Positions 1 through 9,217 of a stretch of DNA of 41,902 bases are shown here, piece after piece. The notes under the pieces are model-generated. The model saw only the letters and a program-made list of their open reading frames with translations, did no database searches and was not told where the DNA came from. Numbering within the stretch: the stretch's first letter is position 1; every line of letters begins with the position of its first letter. The DNA comes from Pseudoalteromonas aurantia (GTDB lineage Bacteria; Pseudomonadota; Gammaproteobacteria; Enterobacterales; Alteromonadaceae): the NCBI RefSeq assembly GCF_005886875.1, contig NZ_PNBY01000093.1, positions 1 through 41,902 on the forward strand, given 5' to 3'. A program made the position numbers and the translations under genes.

Positions 1-53
1 TATCTGATCGGCATTAAGCCTTGCGCTGCGTTTTTTTATCATCTATTAATCAT

Positions 54-1934
54 TTACACTTTATATTTTGCAACAGCCTGATGAAGCACACTCGCCTGCT
101 CTGATACTTCTTCACTACTTTGTGCGTTCGACTGCGCATGTTCAGACGCAACTTGTGCAATATCTCTAATGCGCACCACATTCTTATTCACCTCAGAGGC
201 AACTTGATTTTGCTCATCAATGGCAGTGGCGATATGTGTGCTCATATCCATAATAGTTTGTACATCTGTTGTGATAGATGTCAGTAACTCGCCCGCTTTC
301 TCAGCCTGCGATACGCTTTCACTCCCCTGCAGTCGGCATTGCTCCATAATATTTACAACCTCTCTCGTTCGTTGTTGCAACGTCGAGATGATACTTTCAA
401 TCTCTTGTGTAGAATCTTGTGTGCGTTGTGCCAATGAGCGAACTTCGTCTGCTACTACTGCGAATCCGCGACCCTGCTCACCTGCTCGCGCTGCTTCTAT
501 AGCCGCGTTTAATGCAAGTAAATTGGTTTGCTCCGCTATACCACGAATAACATCTAAAACAGAACCAATCGTTTCACCATCTTTTTCTAACTGAGAAACC
601 ACATCTGACGCACCCGCAAGTGAGTCAGATAAAACCATAATGTGCTTAATGGTCGCATCTACTTCATTGCGACCTTGTTGGGCGTTATTATTAGTTGATT
701 CAGCTTTTTGCGCCGCAGCTTCTGTATTGTGAGAAATATCTTGAATTGTTGCCTGCATCTCAGTCGCTGCGGTGGCTACCATATCAGCTTCATGTAGTTG
801 CTCATGCATACCAGAGCTAGTCTGTGCTGTTGTTTCTGTTAAATGCTGCGTTGCATCATTAATCGTCCCTAGTGCTGAGTTTACCTCTGCAATGAGGATC
901 CTAAAATCTCCCACTAAGCTATTAAAATCACGCGTCATCACCGTTATTTCATCATTACCAGATTGCTCAATCGTCACACTCAAATTATTTTCACGGCGAA
1001 TACGTTCAATTGTTTGGTAAACCCGCTCTACTGGTTGAATGATTGAGCGACTCGTTAATAGCACTAAAATCATTACGATGACGGCAGCAACAATAAATAT
1101 TGAGACACCCATAAATTGAGTCTGCTCAACATTAAGCTTAATTTCTAGTTTGGTTTGCTCTACAATATCGGCAACTACCTTGTCGCTTTTTTGTACATTA
1201 AGTTTCATTTTACCCAACGCACCGTCGTCAAGGCTGAGCCCTAATGTTTGCTGTGCACTGACTAATGCCCCAAACTTTTGTTGATACTCAGCCACTAACA
1301 CTAACAAATTATCTTGGTATGGCCGTTCAAACCCAGCCTGTGTAATTTGTGTATTAAAAGTGGCAATCAACTTATCAAACTTAGTTAAATACTTAAGATT
1401 GAATCGCAGCATAAAATCCTTTTCTGCTCGCCTTAGCTGCAGCATTGTGGTCAGTAACTCAAAGTTTTTGCGTTGTTTTAATAATGTCTCAACTTTATGT
1501 ACTGCCCCCCTTAACTCGCCGTATAGCGCATCTTTTGGGTGCAAGCCAATAACTTTTTGCAGTTCCACAACAGCATGAAAATCTTGATTATAAGCCGATG
1601 AAAGGCGTTTGAATTCACTAAGTTGCGTTGCGTCAATGTCAAACTCAGTGAATATTTCCGCTAAGTACACGATTTTTTGCTGTAATTTTGCATACTCTGC
1701 TTCAAATTTCTCTAGGGCGTCCGTGTCCTTATAAAACAGGAAATTTTTCTCATACTTACGCATAGCCAATTCATGAACGTCTAACTCTTCAGCATACTCA
1801 ATGGTTTCATTGAGCCTGAGCATTGTTTTTGCTTCTAGAATTATCACGAACAGCATCACTAACATTGCGATACCCACAACAAGGGCATTCAGTTGCAAGC
1901 GTCGTTTAATGGTTAAATTTTCCAATAAAGCCAT
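54..1934 (-). CDS. Methyl-accepting chemotaxis protein with HBM-type periplasmic sensor domain
   Basis: Transmembrane chemoreceptor. From the ATG at 1934 (626 aa): TM1 about residues 17-34, a long all-helical periplasmic region 35-270, TM2 about 276-294, HAMP, then the signalling hairpin with the conserved tip ([20 protein letters not shown]) near 465-485. The periplasmic part carries two copies of an R-x-x-EK-[ND]-F-x-L/F signature (MRKYEKNF and RRAEKDFM), which is typical of helical bimodular (HBM) domains such as Pseudomonas McpS, a sensor of TCA-cycle acids. The ligand here is unknown. I prefer the ATG at 1934, preceded by AGGT at about 6-7 bases, over the in-frame TTG at 1991, which adds 19 unlikely residues. 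There is no CheR-binding pentapeptide at the C-terminus (ends AKYKV). It stands alone, so it probably feeds the main flagellar chemotaxis pathway encoded elsewhere (inference). Confidence 0.92.
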   Translation of the reverse strand: MALLENLTIKRRLQLNALVVGIAMLVMLFVIILEAKTMLRLNETIEYAEELDVHELAMRKYEKNFLFYKDTDALEKFEAEYAKLQQKIVYLAEIFTEFDIDATQLSEFKRLSSAYNQDFHAVVELQKVIGLHPKDALYGELRGAVHKVETLLKQRKNFELLTTMLQLRRAEKDFMLRFNLKYLTKFDKLIATFNTQITQAGFERPYQDNLLVLVAEYQQKFGALVSAQQTLGLSLDDGALGKMKLNVQKSDKVVADIVEQTKLEIKLNVEQTQFMGVSIFIVAAVIVMILVLLTSRSIIQPVERVYQTIERIRRENNLSVTIEQSGNDEITVMTRDFNSLVGDFRILIAEVNSALGTINDATQHLTETTAQTSSGMHEQLHEADMVATAATEMQATIQDISHNTEAAAQKAESTNNNAQQGRNEVDATIKHIMVLSDSLAGASDVVSQLEKDGETIGSVLDVIRGIAEQTNLLALNAAIEAARAGEQGRGFAVVADEVRSLAQRTQDSTQEIESIISTLQQRTREVVNIMEQCRLQGSESVSQAEKAGELLTSITTDVQTIMDMSTHIATAIDEQNQVASEVNKNVVRIRDIAQVASEHAQSNAQSSEEVSEQASVLHQAVAKYKV

Positions 1935-2066
1935 ACTGTTACCTATATTTTTTTCTACCTGACTGACAGTATAGCCGAGAATATGTGCCAATGCGTATTA
2001 GAAATGCATTACATTACAGAAAAAAATCAGCATAACTATTGCAAAAATACAGGGTAAAGCAGCGGA

Positions 2067-3119
2067 TTAAGCAGCTTTATGAGGTTGCGCAAATAACCCT
2101 TGCCAAAGTGATTGATGTAGTGTGTCTAAGTCATGCCACTGCTTAGAAAGGAGCCAATCAACCAGAACACACGGATCAGCTGGAAAATCGATACTCTTTC
2201 CACTGGGTTCAGCCAAAAATTCTTCAAGTGCATCTGAACTTAAGTAGTGCATGACACGCGCAAACCCCATGTCTTGAAGTGTCTGTGCGTTCGCATGCTG
2301 TTCAAATTGCCCCTCTAACGGCTTTAGTAATAATTTTTTTCCAAATTTAAGTGCCTCACTTGAGAGCTCAAACCCGGCATTACCCACAACGCCACTGGTA
2401 TTGGCTAAGTCTTTAAGAAACCCCTTTCTACTCGGCGCTCGTAAATGAATGTGTGTTTTTGAGCAATCTTTCGCATCAGGGTGATAGCAATAAAACTCCG
2501 TGTCAGGAAAATCTCGCAACAACTCCAAAACCCGATTTAAATCTTCAAATGGCAAGTAAACCAAGACTTTATTTTCAATCGAACGACAAGTGTTAATCGG
2601 TTTTTCATAAGGAATGAAAGGCGGGATTATATTTTTAGAGAAGGGCTGCCAATGTACGCCAAGATGAATATCTGCCGGCGCAAATTGCTTTAGAAAAGTA
2701 CGCTTTAAAAAGCCATTACTATGCATGGGTACTTCTGGGCTAAGAAATGCTACTTGATGGCTCATCGCAATGACAGGAACTTTAGCCAGCTTAGCGGCCC
2801 ATGCACTAACCGGCTCAAAATCATTGAATACTAGATCATATTGGTCTATTTCTAAACGACGTACGTCTTTAAAAAACTGCCCTAACTTAATGTTTTTGAT
2901 AGTATCAATCTGACTCACTTGGCCGTTACGTGTACTGAAACTCAACCCAGTTTTAGTTTGATAATCACCAAAAGATGCCATATCAAAATACTTATTACTG
3001 TCACGACCTGAAAATATATAGTCAACATCCACATTCTTTCTTGCAAAACACTCCGCCATAACTCGGGCTCGAGTAATGTGGCCATTTCCAGTGCCTTGTA
3101 CGCCATATAGTATTTTCAT
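2067..3119 (-). CDS. GT-B type glycosyltransferase, MJ1255/VC2487 family
   Basis: A 350-aa protein resembling the MurG-like glycosyltransferases of the MJ1255/VC2487 family. The N-terminus has the glycine-rich nucleotide-sugar-fold loop (GVQGTGNGHITRA). The C-terminal half has the donor-site pattern GNAGFELSSEAL...E-x-Q-x-x-NA-x-x-L, as in UDP-sugar transferases. Donor and acceptor are not known. The start is the ATG at 3119: it overlaps the stop of the upstream PAP2 phosphatase gene as ATGA, and the extra 61 residues of the longer frame are only the phosphatase gene read out of frame. The tight overlap suggests a translationally coupled pair acting on a lipid-linked sugar or lipid phosphate (inference). 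Confidence 0.85.
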   Translation of the reverse strand: MKILYGVQGTGNGHITRARVMAECFARKNVDVDYIFSGRDSNKYFDMASFGDYQTKTGLSFSTRNGQVSQIDTIKNIKLGQFFKDVRRLEIDQYDLVFNDFEPVSAWAAKLAKVPVIAMSHQVAFLSPEVPMHSNGFLKRTFLKQFAPADIHLGVHWQPFSKNIIPPFIPYEKPINTCRSIENKVLVYLPFEDLNRVLELLRDFPDTEFYCYHPDAKDCSKTHIHLRAPSRKGFLKDLANTSGVVGNAGFELSSEALKFGKKLLLKPLEGQFEQHANAQTLQDMGFARVMHYLSSDALEEFLAEPSGKSIDFPADPCVLVDWLLSKQWHDLDTLHQSLWQGLFAQPHKAA

Positions 3120-3637
3120 AACATCCCTACTAAAAAAATAGATAAACTCGCACAGCAGATCCCCATCAAAGCTCCCACCACAACATCTAGTGGGTAATGT
3201 ACCCCGATCACGACACGGGACAGAGAAACCCCTGCTGCCCAGGTAAACAATAACCACCAATGCACCGACAAATGCTCCACAATGCACACGGCGTAAAGCC
3301 ATGCACCTGCACTATGCCCAGAAGGTAAGCTAAATTTATCCGCAGGTGTTAATAGTGCTTTTAACGCGTAACAGTCGCAGGGCCGAACTCGGGCAATACG
3401 TTTTTTCAGATAAAAATACAGCGGGCGCTCGATCGCAAACGCCAAAATAGCCGTCAATGCAAACTGTTGTCCCAGTTGCTCAAAAAACAACGCACAAACT
3501 AATGCCAATAAAATATATAAGCCGCCATTGCCACTTTTGGAAAAGGCCAATGCAATGATTCTCCACCAATGTTTTGGGCTCGGTGTAAACACCGCAAAAT
3601 ATAGTACTGTGTCTAACTGTGCTAATTTGCCTTTCAT
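3116..3637 (-). CDS. PAP2-family membrane phosphatase
   Basis: A 173-aa integral membrane phosphatase of the PAP2/PgpB family, which removes phosphate from lipid phosphates or polyprenyl diphosphates at the membrane surface. All three catalytic motifs are present: K-x6-RP (K78 to R85-P86), PSGH (P105-H108) and SR-x5-H-x3-D (S140, R141, H147, D151). Hydrophobic helices fill the spaces between motifs. The start at 3637 has an AGGTG ribosome site about 9 bases upstream. Its stop codon overlaps the start of the glycosyltransferase gene. The substrate cannot be assigned from sequence. Confidence 0.9.
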   Translation of the reverse strand: MKGKLAQLDTVLYFAVFTPSPKHWWRIIALAFSKSGNGGLYILLALVCALFFEQLGQQFALTAILAFAIERPLYFYLKKRIARVRPCDCYALKALLTPADKFSLPSGHSAGAWLYAVCIVEHLSVHWWLLFTWAAGVSLSRVVIGVHYPLDVVVGALMGICCASLSIFLVGML

Positions 3638-3738
3638 AGTATGTGCACCTGTTATTTGCCTACATTTTCAGCATAGAAGAGCTAAATAACAAAGCGGTGA
3701 CAGTTTTGCGACACTAATATGTAAGTTACTGTTTAGCA

Positions 3739-3766
3739 TTGCTATGACCATTTATGGGAGTATACT
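3739..3766 (+). promoter_or_regulatory. Candidate sigma-70 promoter for rraA-hutG
   Basis: TATACT at 3761-3766 is a good -10 hexamer. TTGCTA at 3739-3744 is a fair -35 with a 16-base spacer. It lies about 40 bases before the rraA start, whose ribosome site is AGAGGA. Pattern-based call only. Confidence 0.4.
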
Positions 3767-3803
3767 GAAACTGACTTTTGTTATTTTTCAGAGGATTTAA
3801 AGT

Positions 3804-4310
3804 ATGGATTACAGCACTTCCGACCTGTGTGATCATTTTGCTGACGTGGTTGATGTTCTCGAACCTATGTTTATTAACTTTGGTGGACAAACCGCCTTTA
3901 GTGGCCGTATTCAAACTGTAAAATGTTTTGAAAATAACGAATTGATCAGGTCAATGTTAGAGCAAGATGGGAGCGATAGCATACTGCTAATAGATGGCGG
4001 AGGCTCAACGAGACGTGCCCTTATTGATATTGACCTTGCTGAACTGGCTGTTGAAAATAACTGGCAAGGCATCGTTGTCTATGGCGCGGTACGTCATGTG
4101 GACGAACTTGAAGAATGTAATATCGGTATTCAAGCTATCACGTCAATTCCCGTATCGGCAGACAGTTCAGGAGCTGGCGAGCAAGGTATTCCCGTGAACT
4201 TTGCAGGAGTCTCTTTTTTCGACGACGACTATTTATATGCTGACAGTACTGGGATTATTATCTCAGCTGAAGAATTACTCCTTGAAGTAGATGACATCCT
4301 AGACGCGTAA
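3804..4310 (+). CDS. rraA: RraA-family protein (regulator of ribonuclease E activity A)
   Basis: A 168-aa member of the RraA/MenG-like family. In E. coli, RraA binds RNase E and inhibits mRNA decay; other family members are class II aldolases, so the biochemical role of a given homologue can differ. Seen here: the family core with [19 protein letters not shown] (about 64-82), [14 protein letters not shown] (89-102) and the C-terminal [10 protein letters not shown] strand. Length matches E. coli RraA (about 161 aa). The ATG at 3804 has AGAGGA upstream. It is followed after 3 bases by the formimidoylglutamase gene, so the two are probably co-transcribed, which is an uncommon pairing. Confidence 0.88.
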   Translation: MDYSTSDLCDHFADVVDVLEPMFINFGGQTAFSGRIQTVKCFENNELIRSMLEQDGSDSILLIDGGGSTRRALIDIDLAELAVENNWQGIVVYGAVRHVDELEECNIGIQAITSIPVSADSSGAGEQGIPVNFAGVSFFDDDYLYADSTGIIISAEELLLEVDDILDA

Positions 4311-4313
4311 ACC

Positions 4314-5372
4314 ATGACAGAATACCTACATATTTACCATGAGGCTGACATTAGCAGCCTCGTCACAGAACGTGAGAATGAGCGTAAATTTTGGCAATCA
4401 CTCACCTTCTTAGATACTAACAGTGCAACCTTGCAGGCACTAAAAGATGCCGCGGCCTTTGGCATAAAGTACGTACTTATTGGCGTAAACGAAGATATCG
4501 GCCCTAGAGCTAATTGCGGCCAAGGTGGTGCGACCCTTGGATGGCAGGCTTTTTTACAACGTTTCTTAAACCTCCCGTGTAATCAATTTTTAGACCCAAA
4601 AAACGTCTTGTTATTAGGTGAAATAATTTGTGACGACTTACAAACAGCCAGTGCAGACTTATGCAACACGCACCCTGATCAGTTAGTACAGTTACGAGAT
4701 TTATGCGCCGAAATAGATCAGCGTGTCAATGATATCCTAACCTTAATATTTTCAGCAGGGTTGGAACCCATTATTATTGGGGGTGGTCATAATAATTGCT
4801 TTGGTATTTTACAGGCATTGTACAAAGTAAGTGGTAAATCATGTAATGCGATTAACTTTGATCCACATGCTGACTTTAGAGCAATAGAAGGTCGGCACAG
4901 TGGCAATGGATTTCATTATGCTTACCAGCGTAATATGCTCAATGACTATCATGTGGTCGGTTTGCATGAACAAAAAAACAACAAGGCAATCATAGACGGT
5001 TTGCACAAAGCGCAGTTCACTTATACTAGCTATCAAGATATTTTAGTCACGCGAAGGGCAACATTAACCCAAGCAATTACCACCGGATTAAAACGTTTCA
5101 ACGACGATAAACCATTGGGTATTGAAGTAGACGTTGACAGTATTAGCGGTATGCCAGTCAGTGCGTTTACCAATTGTGGCTTTAGTACGAATGATGCTGA
5201 GCATTTTGTGTCGTTATCAGCAGAGCAACGCAGTGTGGCTTATTTACATCTGTGTGAAGCTGCGCCAGCGAATCATCCACAGGGCCTTGCGCAAGGGATG
5301 ATAGAAGCAGGGCAAGTGCTCAGTGGTTTAGTATGTAGTTACTTATCAAGTCGAGCCCGGGTTGAGCAATAG
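4314..5372 (+). CDS. hutG: Formimidoylglutamase (arginase/ureohydrolase superfamily, divergent HutG type)
   Basis: Expected to hydrolyse N-formimino-L-glutamate to glutamate and formamide, the last step of histidine degradation. The 352-aa protein keeps all six manganese ligands of the ureohydrolase fold: H159 in GGGHNN, D183/H185/D187 in FDPHADF, and D273/D275 in EVDVDS. The upstream block VNEDIGPRANCGQGGA resembles the formimidoylglutamase subgroup typical of Bacteroidetes rather than the classical Pseudomonas or Bacillus HutG. Placement beside hutI and hutC supports the histidine assignment; sequence alone would not exclude another ureohydrolase substrate. The start codon is 3 bases past rraA with no clear ribosome site, implying translational coupling. 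It converges with the GGDEF-EAL gene, leaving 5 bases between stops. Confidence 0.82.
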   Translation: MTEYLHIYHEADISSLVTERENERKFWQSLTFLDTNSATLQALKDAAAFGIKYVLIGVNEDIGPRANCGQGGATLGWQAFLQRFLNLPCNQFLDPKNVLLLGEIICDDLQTASADLCNTHPDQLVQLRDLCAEIDQRVNDILTLIFSAGLEPIIIGGGHNNCFGILQALYKVSGKSCNAINFDPHADFRAIEGRHSGNGFHYAYQRNMLNDYHVVGLHEQKNNKAIIDGLHKAQFTYTSYQDILVTRRATLTQAITTGLKRFNDDKPLGIEVDVDSISGMPVSAFTNCGFSTNDAEHFVSLSAEQRSVAYLHLCEAAPANHPQGLAQGMIEAGQVLSGLVCSYLSSRARVEQ

Positions 5373-5377
5373 CTTAT

Positions 5378-7147
5378 TTACTCATGTTCTATTTTCCATT
5401 GTTTTAACCAACTGATCATACCGACACTACTCAGAGGCCTTGCAAAAAAGTAACCCTGAGCAGCAAAGGTATCAAGACTTTTCACAAAATTGAGCTGCTC
5501 TTGTGTTTCAACCCCTTCGCAGATCACTTTACTGTTCAATTGCTGCTGCATCTCTACCATACCACGTACCACACTTTTAAACTGACCTTGCTGCTGGTGT
5601 TCTGCGGTCAAAGAGCGACCCACTTTCACATAATCAACACTCAATTTTGGCAATTTTGCTAATATGAGCGGCGCTTCGCCAAATCCATCGACGCACAAAC
5701 GCACACCAATGCTTCTCAGGCGCGCGACCATTGCCACGCCTTGCGCATCTAACGACATAAATAACGCGGATGGACATTCAATGATCAAATCACCAGGTAA
5801 TAAATGATGCTCAAGCAATATTCTATCCAGAAATTCAATGAACTCTTCATGTAACATCTCTGGACCAAAAACATTCACACTCAATGGCATATAAATGTTA
5901 TCCATCCTCAATGCCATCGCAATCTCTGCTGCACGTTCAATCACATAATATGCCACAGGAACAGCCAGCCCTGCCAGTCGAATATCTTCTATAAATTGAC
6001 CCGCAGCTAGAATGCCTTGCTTTGGGTGTTGCCAGCGTAATAACAACTCTAAAAATTCTATTTCGCCATCTCTGTGACGGATCACTGGCTGAAAATACAA
6101 TTCAAACTCACTGCGAAAATCAATGTGTGCCAGCTCGGCAAGACGTGCTTGTTGCTCTAATTTCGTAATTTGCATTTGCTGTTGATAAGCACACACAGAG
6201 CGATTAGGCTGGCTATCTAACGCCAAGAATGCACAGGTGATCAGGTTATCAAATTGGCCGAGTTCTTCGTCGCAATTCACGTAACTCGCTCGCGCACTTA
6301 CTTCCAGTGTGCAATTACCCACATTGAAAGGTTTCAGTGTACTGCGAATGATGTCGTCTATTAACTGCTCATGCAGGTGTTTTTGATTACTCAGCCCACA
6401 GACAAAGACAAAATGAAGCCCACCTAAATGCGCCACCCGTGACATGGCATCCCCATTAGCAATGGCAACGACATCATGGCTTTGTAATTGTTGTTTGATT
6501 CGATTGGCCGACTGCGCTAAAAGTAAATCGCCGAATTCTCGGCCCAGATGCAAGTTCACTTGCTCAAAGCCTTCAAGGCGAACCATCACTAACATAGCAG
6601 GCCCTGGTTCTGTGACTCTGTATTCTGTAAATGCGGCTCTTAAACTGGCTCTATCAGGTAAACCAAGAATATCATGAGCTTGATCGCTCACTACTTCGTG
6701 TTTGGCTGGGACCGTTTCTGGAATATGATTTAAGGCCAATAATTGCCCTAAGTAGAGAATAGTGACCACTGATACGGTTAATACACCTGGCCAAGACCAT
6801 AAAATCTGCCCACCCAGTAATACAATAAAGATCACACTGGCAAAACAGGCCAAGAATAAGTAACTATCGTCATTATGACGCAGGCTAAATAGGATGTGGC
6901 CAAGTAAGGAAAGCCCTAAAAAATACTGCAACCATTCTAGGTTCAGCGCTAGTATTGCCAGACTTATGCAAGCAGTCAACGCATGTAGTATACGTAAATT
7001 TGCGGCTTTAGTTAATACGATAACAGCAAGACTGCCCATCAATACTATACCCGCTAGCAGCGCCGCTAGAAGGGGGGGCTCCCCCTGTTGCATTCCGTTG
7101 ATTACAGGAATAGTTGTGACGGACCACACATATGTGAAAACCGACAT
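5378..7147 (-). CDS. Membrane protein with degenerate GGDEF and EAL domains
   Basis: About 589 aa. Several N-terminal membrane helices (roughly residues 25-140) are followed by a GGDEF-like domain (about 160-320) and an EAL domain (about 330-590; numbering from the GTG at 7153). The GGDEF signature is replaced by GGLHF (244-248), so cyclase activity is very unlikely. The EAL domain keeps E369 (as ELL), N427, E459, D489, K510, E546 and Q566, but the second Asp of DDFGTG is Gly (VDGFGEA) and loop 6 is rewritten, so phosphodiesterase activity is doubtful. It may act as a c-di-GMP receptor or protein-interaction module, as known for other degenerate tandem proteins. The start is either GTG 7153 or ATG 7147; the GGGGTG just before 7147 favours the ATG. 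It begins about 20 bases after hutI, so it probably shares the hutI transcript. Confidence 0.85.
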   Translation of the reverse strand: MSVFTYVWSVTTIPVINGMQQGEPPLLAALLAGIVLMGSLAVIVLTKAANLRILHALTACISLAILALNLEWLQYFLGLSLLGHILFSLRHNDDSYLFLACFASVIFIVLLGGQILWSWPGVLTVSVVTILYLGQLLALNHIPETVPAKHEVVSDQAHDILGLPDRASLRAAFTEYRVTEPGPAMLVMVRLEGFEQVNLHLGREFGDLLLAQSANRIKQQLQSHDVVAIANGDAMSRVAHLGGLHFVFVCGLSNQKHLHEQLIDDIIRSTLKPFNVGNCTLEVSARASYVNCDEELGQFDNLITCAFLALDSQPNRSVCAYQQQMQITKLEQQARLAELAHIDFRSEFELYFQPVIRHRDGEIEFLELLLRWQHPKQGILAAGQFIEDIRLAGLAVPVAYYVIERAAEIAMALRMDNIYMPLSVNVFGPEMLHEEFIEFLDRILLEHHLLPGDLIIECPSALFMSLDAQGVAMVARLRSIGVRLCVDGFGEAPLILAKLPKLSVDYVKVGRSLTAEHQQQGQFKSVVRGMVEMQQQLNSKVICEGVETQEQLNFVKSLDTFAAQGYFFARPLSSVGMISWLKQWKIEHE

Positions 7148-7167
7148 CAACACCCCAATATAAATAA

Positions 7168-8394
7168 TTAGCTCTGAATAAGTTTACCTAATATCCAGAG
7201 ATTTAACAGATCATTTACGCCAAATTGGTAACTTAATTGTGCTGGGTGACTGATATTCCACAACGCAAAGTCAGCTCGCATTCCCACTTTCAGTACCCCT
7301 CTATCTGATAAACCAAGTGCTTTTGCCGCATGACATGTCACTCCCTGCAAGGTTTCTTCCGGCGTCATTCTAAATAGCGTACACCCCATATTCAACATTA
7401 GACGTAATGAGCACAGGGGTGCGGTACCAGGATTAAAGTCACTGGCAATGGCCATGGGTACCTTGTGCTTACGCAGTAACTCTAACGGGGGTAACTGTGT
7501 CTCTCGTAAAAAATAAAATGCCCCCGGTAACAGCACAGCAACGGTGCCTGCATTTGCCATTGTCACCACACCTGGTTCATCTAAGTATTCAATATGGTCC
7601 GCAGACAGCCCGGCAAACTCCGCCACCAGCTCCGTGCCCCTTTGGTTAGATAACTGCTCAGCGTGACATTTCACTTTCAACCCTAACTTGGTCGCAGCGT
7701 CAAAGACTCGACGAGTTTGTTCATAGCTAAACCCGATGTTTTCGCAAAACACATCCACTGCACTGGCCAGGTTTAGCTTTGCAACCCGAGGTAACATTTC
7801 GTCACATACAATATCAATATACGCATCAGCTTGACCCTTATATTCAGGCGGTAATGCGTGTGCGCCTAAAAACGTGCTGTGTATATCAATTGGGTGATGC
7901 TCAGCAAGCAGCTTATTCACTTCTAATAACTTCAATTCATTTTCCGTGTCTAATCCATAGCCTGTTTTGCTCTCAACTGTCGTGACGCCTTCACGTAATA
8001 AACTGTTTAAACGTCCTTTGGCATTAACAAATAACGTTTCATGATCGGCTTCTCGGGTTGCCCTAACAGTACTTGCGATACCACCACCTTGTTCAGCTAT
8101 TTGCTGGTACGAAACACCTTGCAGCCGCTGCTCAAACTCAGTAGCTCGATCCCCTGCAAACAAGATATGGGTATGGCAATCAATGAGACCTGGTGTCAGC
8201 CAAGCCCCTTTTGCGCTGTGAACGGGTGTTGCCAATGCATCAAATTCAGGCATCTCAGCCTGTAGACCTAGCCAACTGATCATGCCCTCTTTAATCATAA
8301 TTGCCCCTTGCTCTATCATGCCATAGGGGGCTGAGCGCTCTCCATCCATTGTTGCAAGGTTAACATCTGTAATTACTAAATCAGGCTCAATCAT
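7168..8394 (-). CDS. hutI: Imidazolonepropionase
   Basis: Third enzyme of histidine utilisation: hydrolyses 4-imidazolone-5-propionate to N-formimino-L-glutamate. 408 aa, the usual length. It belongs to the metal-dependent amidohydrolase superfamily. Visible features are the metal-binding HTH of [17 protein letters not shown] (H74, H76), the HutI-typical [19 protein letters not shown] block, [20 protein letters not shown] and the [10 protein letters not shown] aspartate segment. The ATG at 8394 has GGAG 9 bases upstream. The gene runs divergently from hutC across a perfect palindromic operator and continues into the GGDEF-EAL gene. Confidence 0.97.
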   Translation of the reverse strand: MIEPDLVITDVNLATMDGERSAPYGMIEQGAIMIKEGMISWLGLQAEMPEFDALATPVHSAKGAWLTPGLIDCHTHILFAGDRATEFEQRLQGVSYQQIAEQGGGIASTVRATREADHETLFVNAKGRLNSLLREGVTTVESKTGYGLDTENELKLLEVNKLLAEHHPIDIHSTFLGAHALPPEYKGQADAYIDIVCDEMLPRVAKLNLASAVDVFCENIGFSYEQTRRVFDAATKLGLKVKCHAEQLSNQRGTELVAEFAGLSADHIEYLDEPGVVTMANAGTVAVLLPGAFYFLRETQLPPLELLRKHKVPMAIASDFNPGTAPLCSLRLMLNMGCTLFRMTPEETLQGVTCHAAKALGLSDRGVLKVGMRADFALWNISHPAQLSYQFGVNDLLNLWILGKLIQS

Positions 8395-8439
8395 TGCTAC
8401 TACTCCGAAAAAATATCTGGTTCGAGTTTAACAAGCTTG

Positions 8440-8453
8440 CTTGTATATACAAG
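8440..8453. promoter_or_regulatory. HutC operator (perfect 14-bp palindrome)
   Basis: CTTGTATATACAAG is a perfect inverted repeat between the divergent hutI and hutC starts. It agrees with the TGTATATACA core known for HutC sites in gammaproteobacteria. Its position, 46 bp from the hutI start and 50 bp from the hutC start, would allow one bound HutC dimer to repress hutI and its own gene, with urocanate as the expected inducer (family knowledge). Confidence 0.82.
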
Positions 8454-8503
8454 GCATCTGTGCCACCTTTATTCATATCTTCATAAAAATTGGTATTCTC
8501 ACC

Positions 8504-9217
8504 ATGACACAAAGACCCAAGTTTGCCCTTATAAAACAACATATCATTGATAATATTCAAGCTGCAAAATGGGTAGAGAATCAGCGTGTCCCCTCTGAAA
8601 ATGAACTCGCTGAGCAATTTTCTGTTAGTCGAATGACCGCTCGACGAGCTCTCAGTGAGCTGACAGAAGCGGGCATTCTCACTCGCAGTCAAGGCTTAGG
8701 GACTTTTGTTGCTAGCCTTAAGTCGCAATCCTCTTTACTGGAAATAAAAAACATAGCTGATGAAGTACAGGCACGCAATGGTGTCTACTCTTGTAGTGTT
8801 TTATCGCTAGAATCAATCTCGGCCGTCGCACCAATTGCAATTGCTCTGGGAGTAGAGATCAACAGCCAAGTCTATCGAAGCGTACTTGTACATAATGAAA
8901 ACGAACAACCGCTTCAAGTAGAGGAAAGATTTGTCAATCCAGCACTTGCGATACACTATTTACAGCAAGATTTTAATCACGTTACTCCGCATGAATACTT
9001 GTCACAAGTTGCCCCATTAACTGAAGCTCGCCACACTGTGGAAGCCATCATGCCAACCAGTGAGGTTTGTCAATGGCTAAGTTTATACAATGAAGAGCCC
9101 TGTTTACAGGTCATAAGACGCACATGGTCATCGGAGGGTATCGTTAGTTTTGCGCGCCTTATTTCTCCTGGGAGTAAATACCGATTAGGTGGACATTTAA
9201 CCTTTAAACGCCATTAA
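8504..9217 (+). CDS. hutC: Histidine utilisation repressor HutC (GntR family)
   Basis: Transcriptional repressor of hut genes, normally released by urocanate. 237 aa from the ATG at 8504. The GntR winged helix spans about 5-70 (RVPSENELAEQFSVSRMTAR recognition region and the GLGTFVA wing), followed by a UTRA-type effector domain ending in SPGSKYRLGGHLTFKR. A longer frame opening at the TTG at 8441 would run through the operator and adds residues unlike HutC, so it was not used. There is no clear ribosome site in front of 8504. The stop overlaps the stop of the convergent SDR gene by 3-4 bases. Confidence 0.93.
   Translation: MTQRPKFALIKQHIIDNIQAAKWVENQRVPSENELAEQFSVSRMTARRALSELTEAGILTRSQGLGTFVASLKSQSSLLEIKNIADEVQARNGVYSCSVLSLESISAVAPIAIALGVEINSQVYRSVLVHNENEQPLQVEERFVNPALAIHYLQQDFNHVTPHEYLSQVAPLTEARHTVEAIMPTSEVCQWLSLYNEEPCLQVIRRTWSSEGIVSFARLISPGSKYRLGGHLTFKRH

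Noticed and set aside
1..53. T-rich run at the left edge as a terminator
   Set aside because: GCGCTGCG followed by T7 is suggestive on the plus strand, but no clean stem can be drawn within the visible bases.
1934..1991. 19-codon N-terminal extension of the HBM receptor from a TTG
   Set aside because: The ATG at 1934 has a ribosome site at good spacing and gives a normal short cytoplasmic N-terminus.
3726..3914. 62-codon minus-strand frame at the rraA start
   Set aside because: Overlaps the rraA promoter and coding start in antisense; composition not protein-like.
8387..8692. 101-codon minus-strand frame overlapping hutC and the operator
   Set aside because: It runs through the HutC operator and the hutC winged-helix code in antisense; no homology or start signal.
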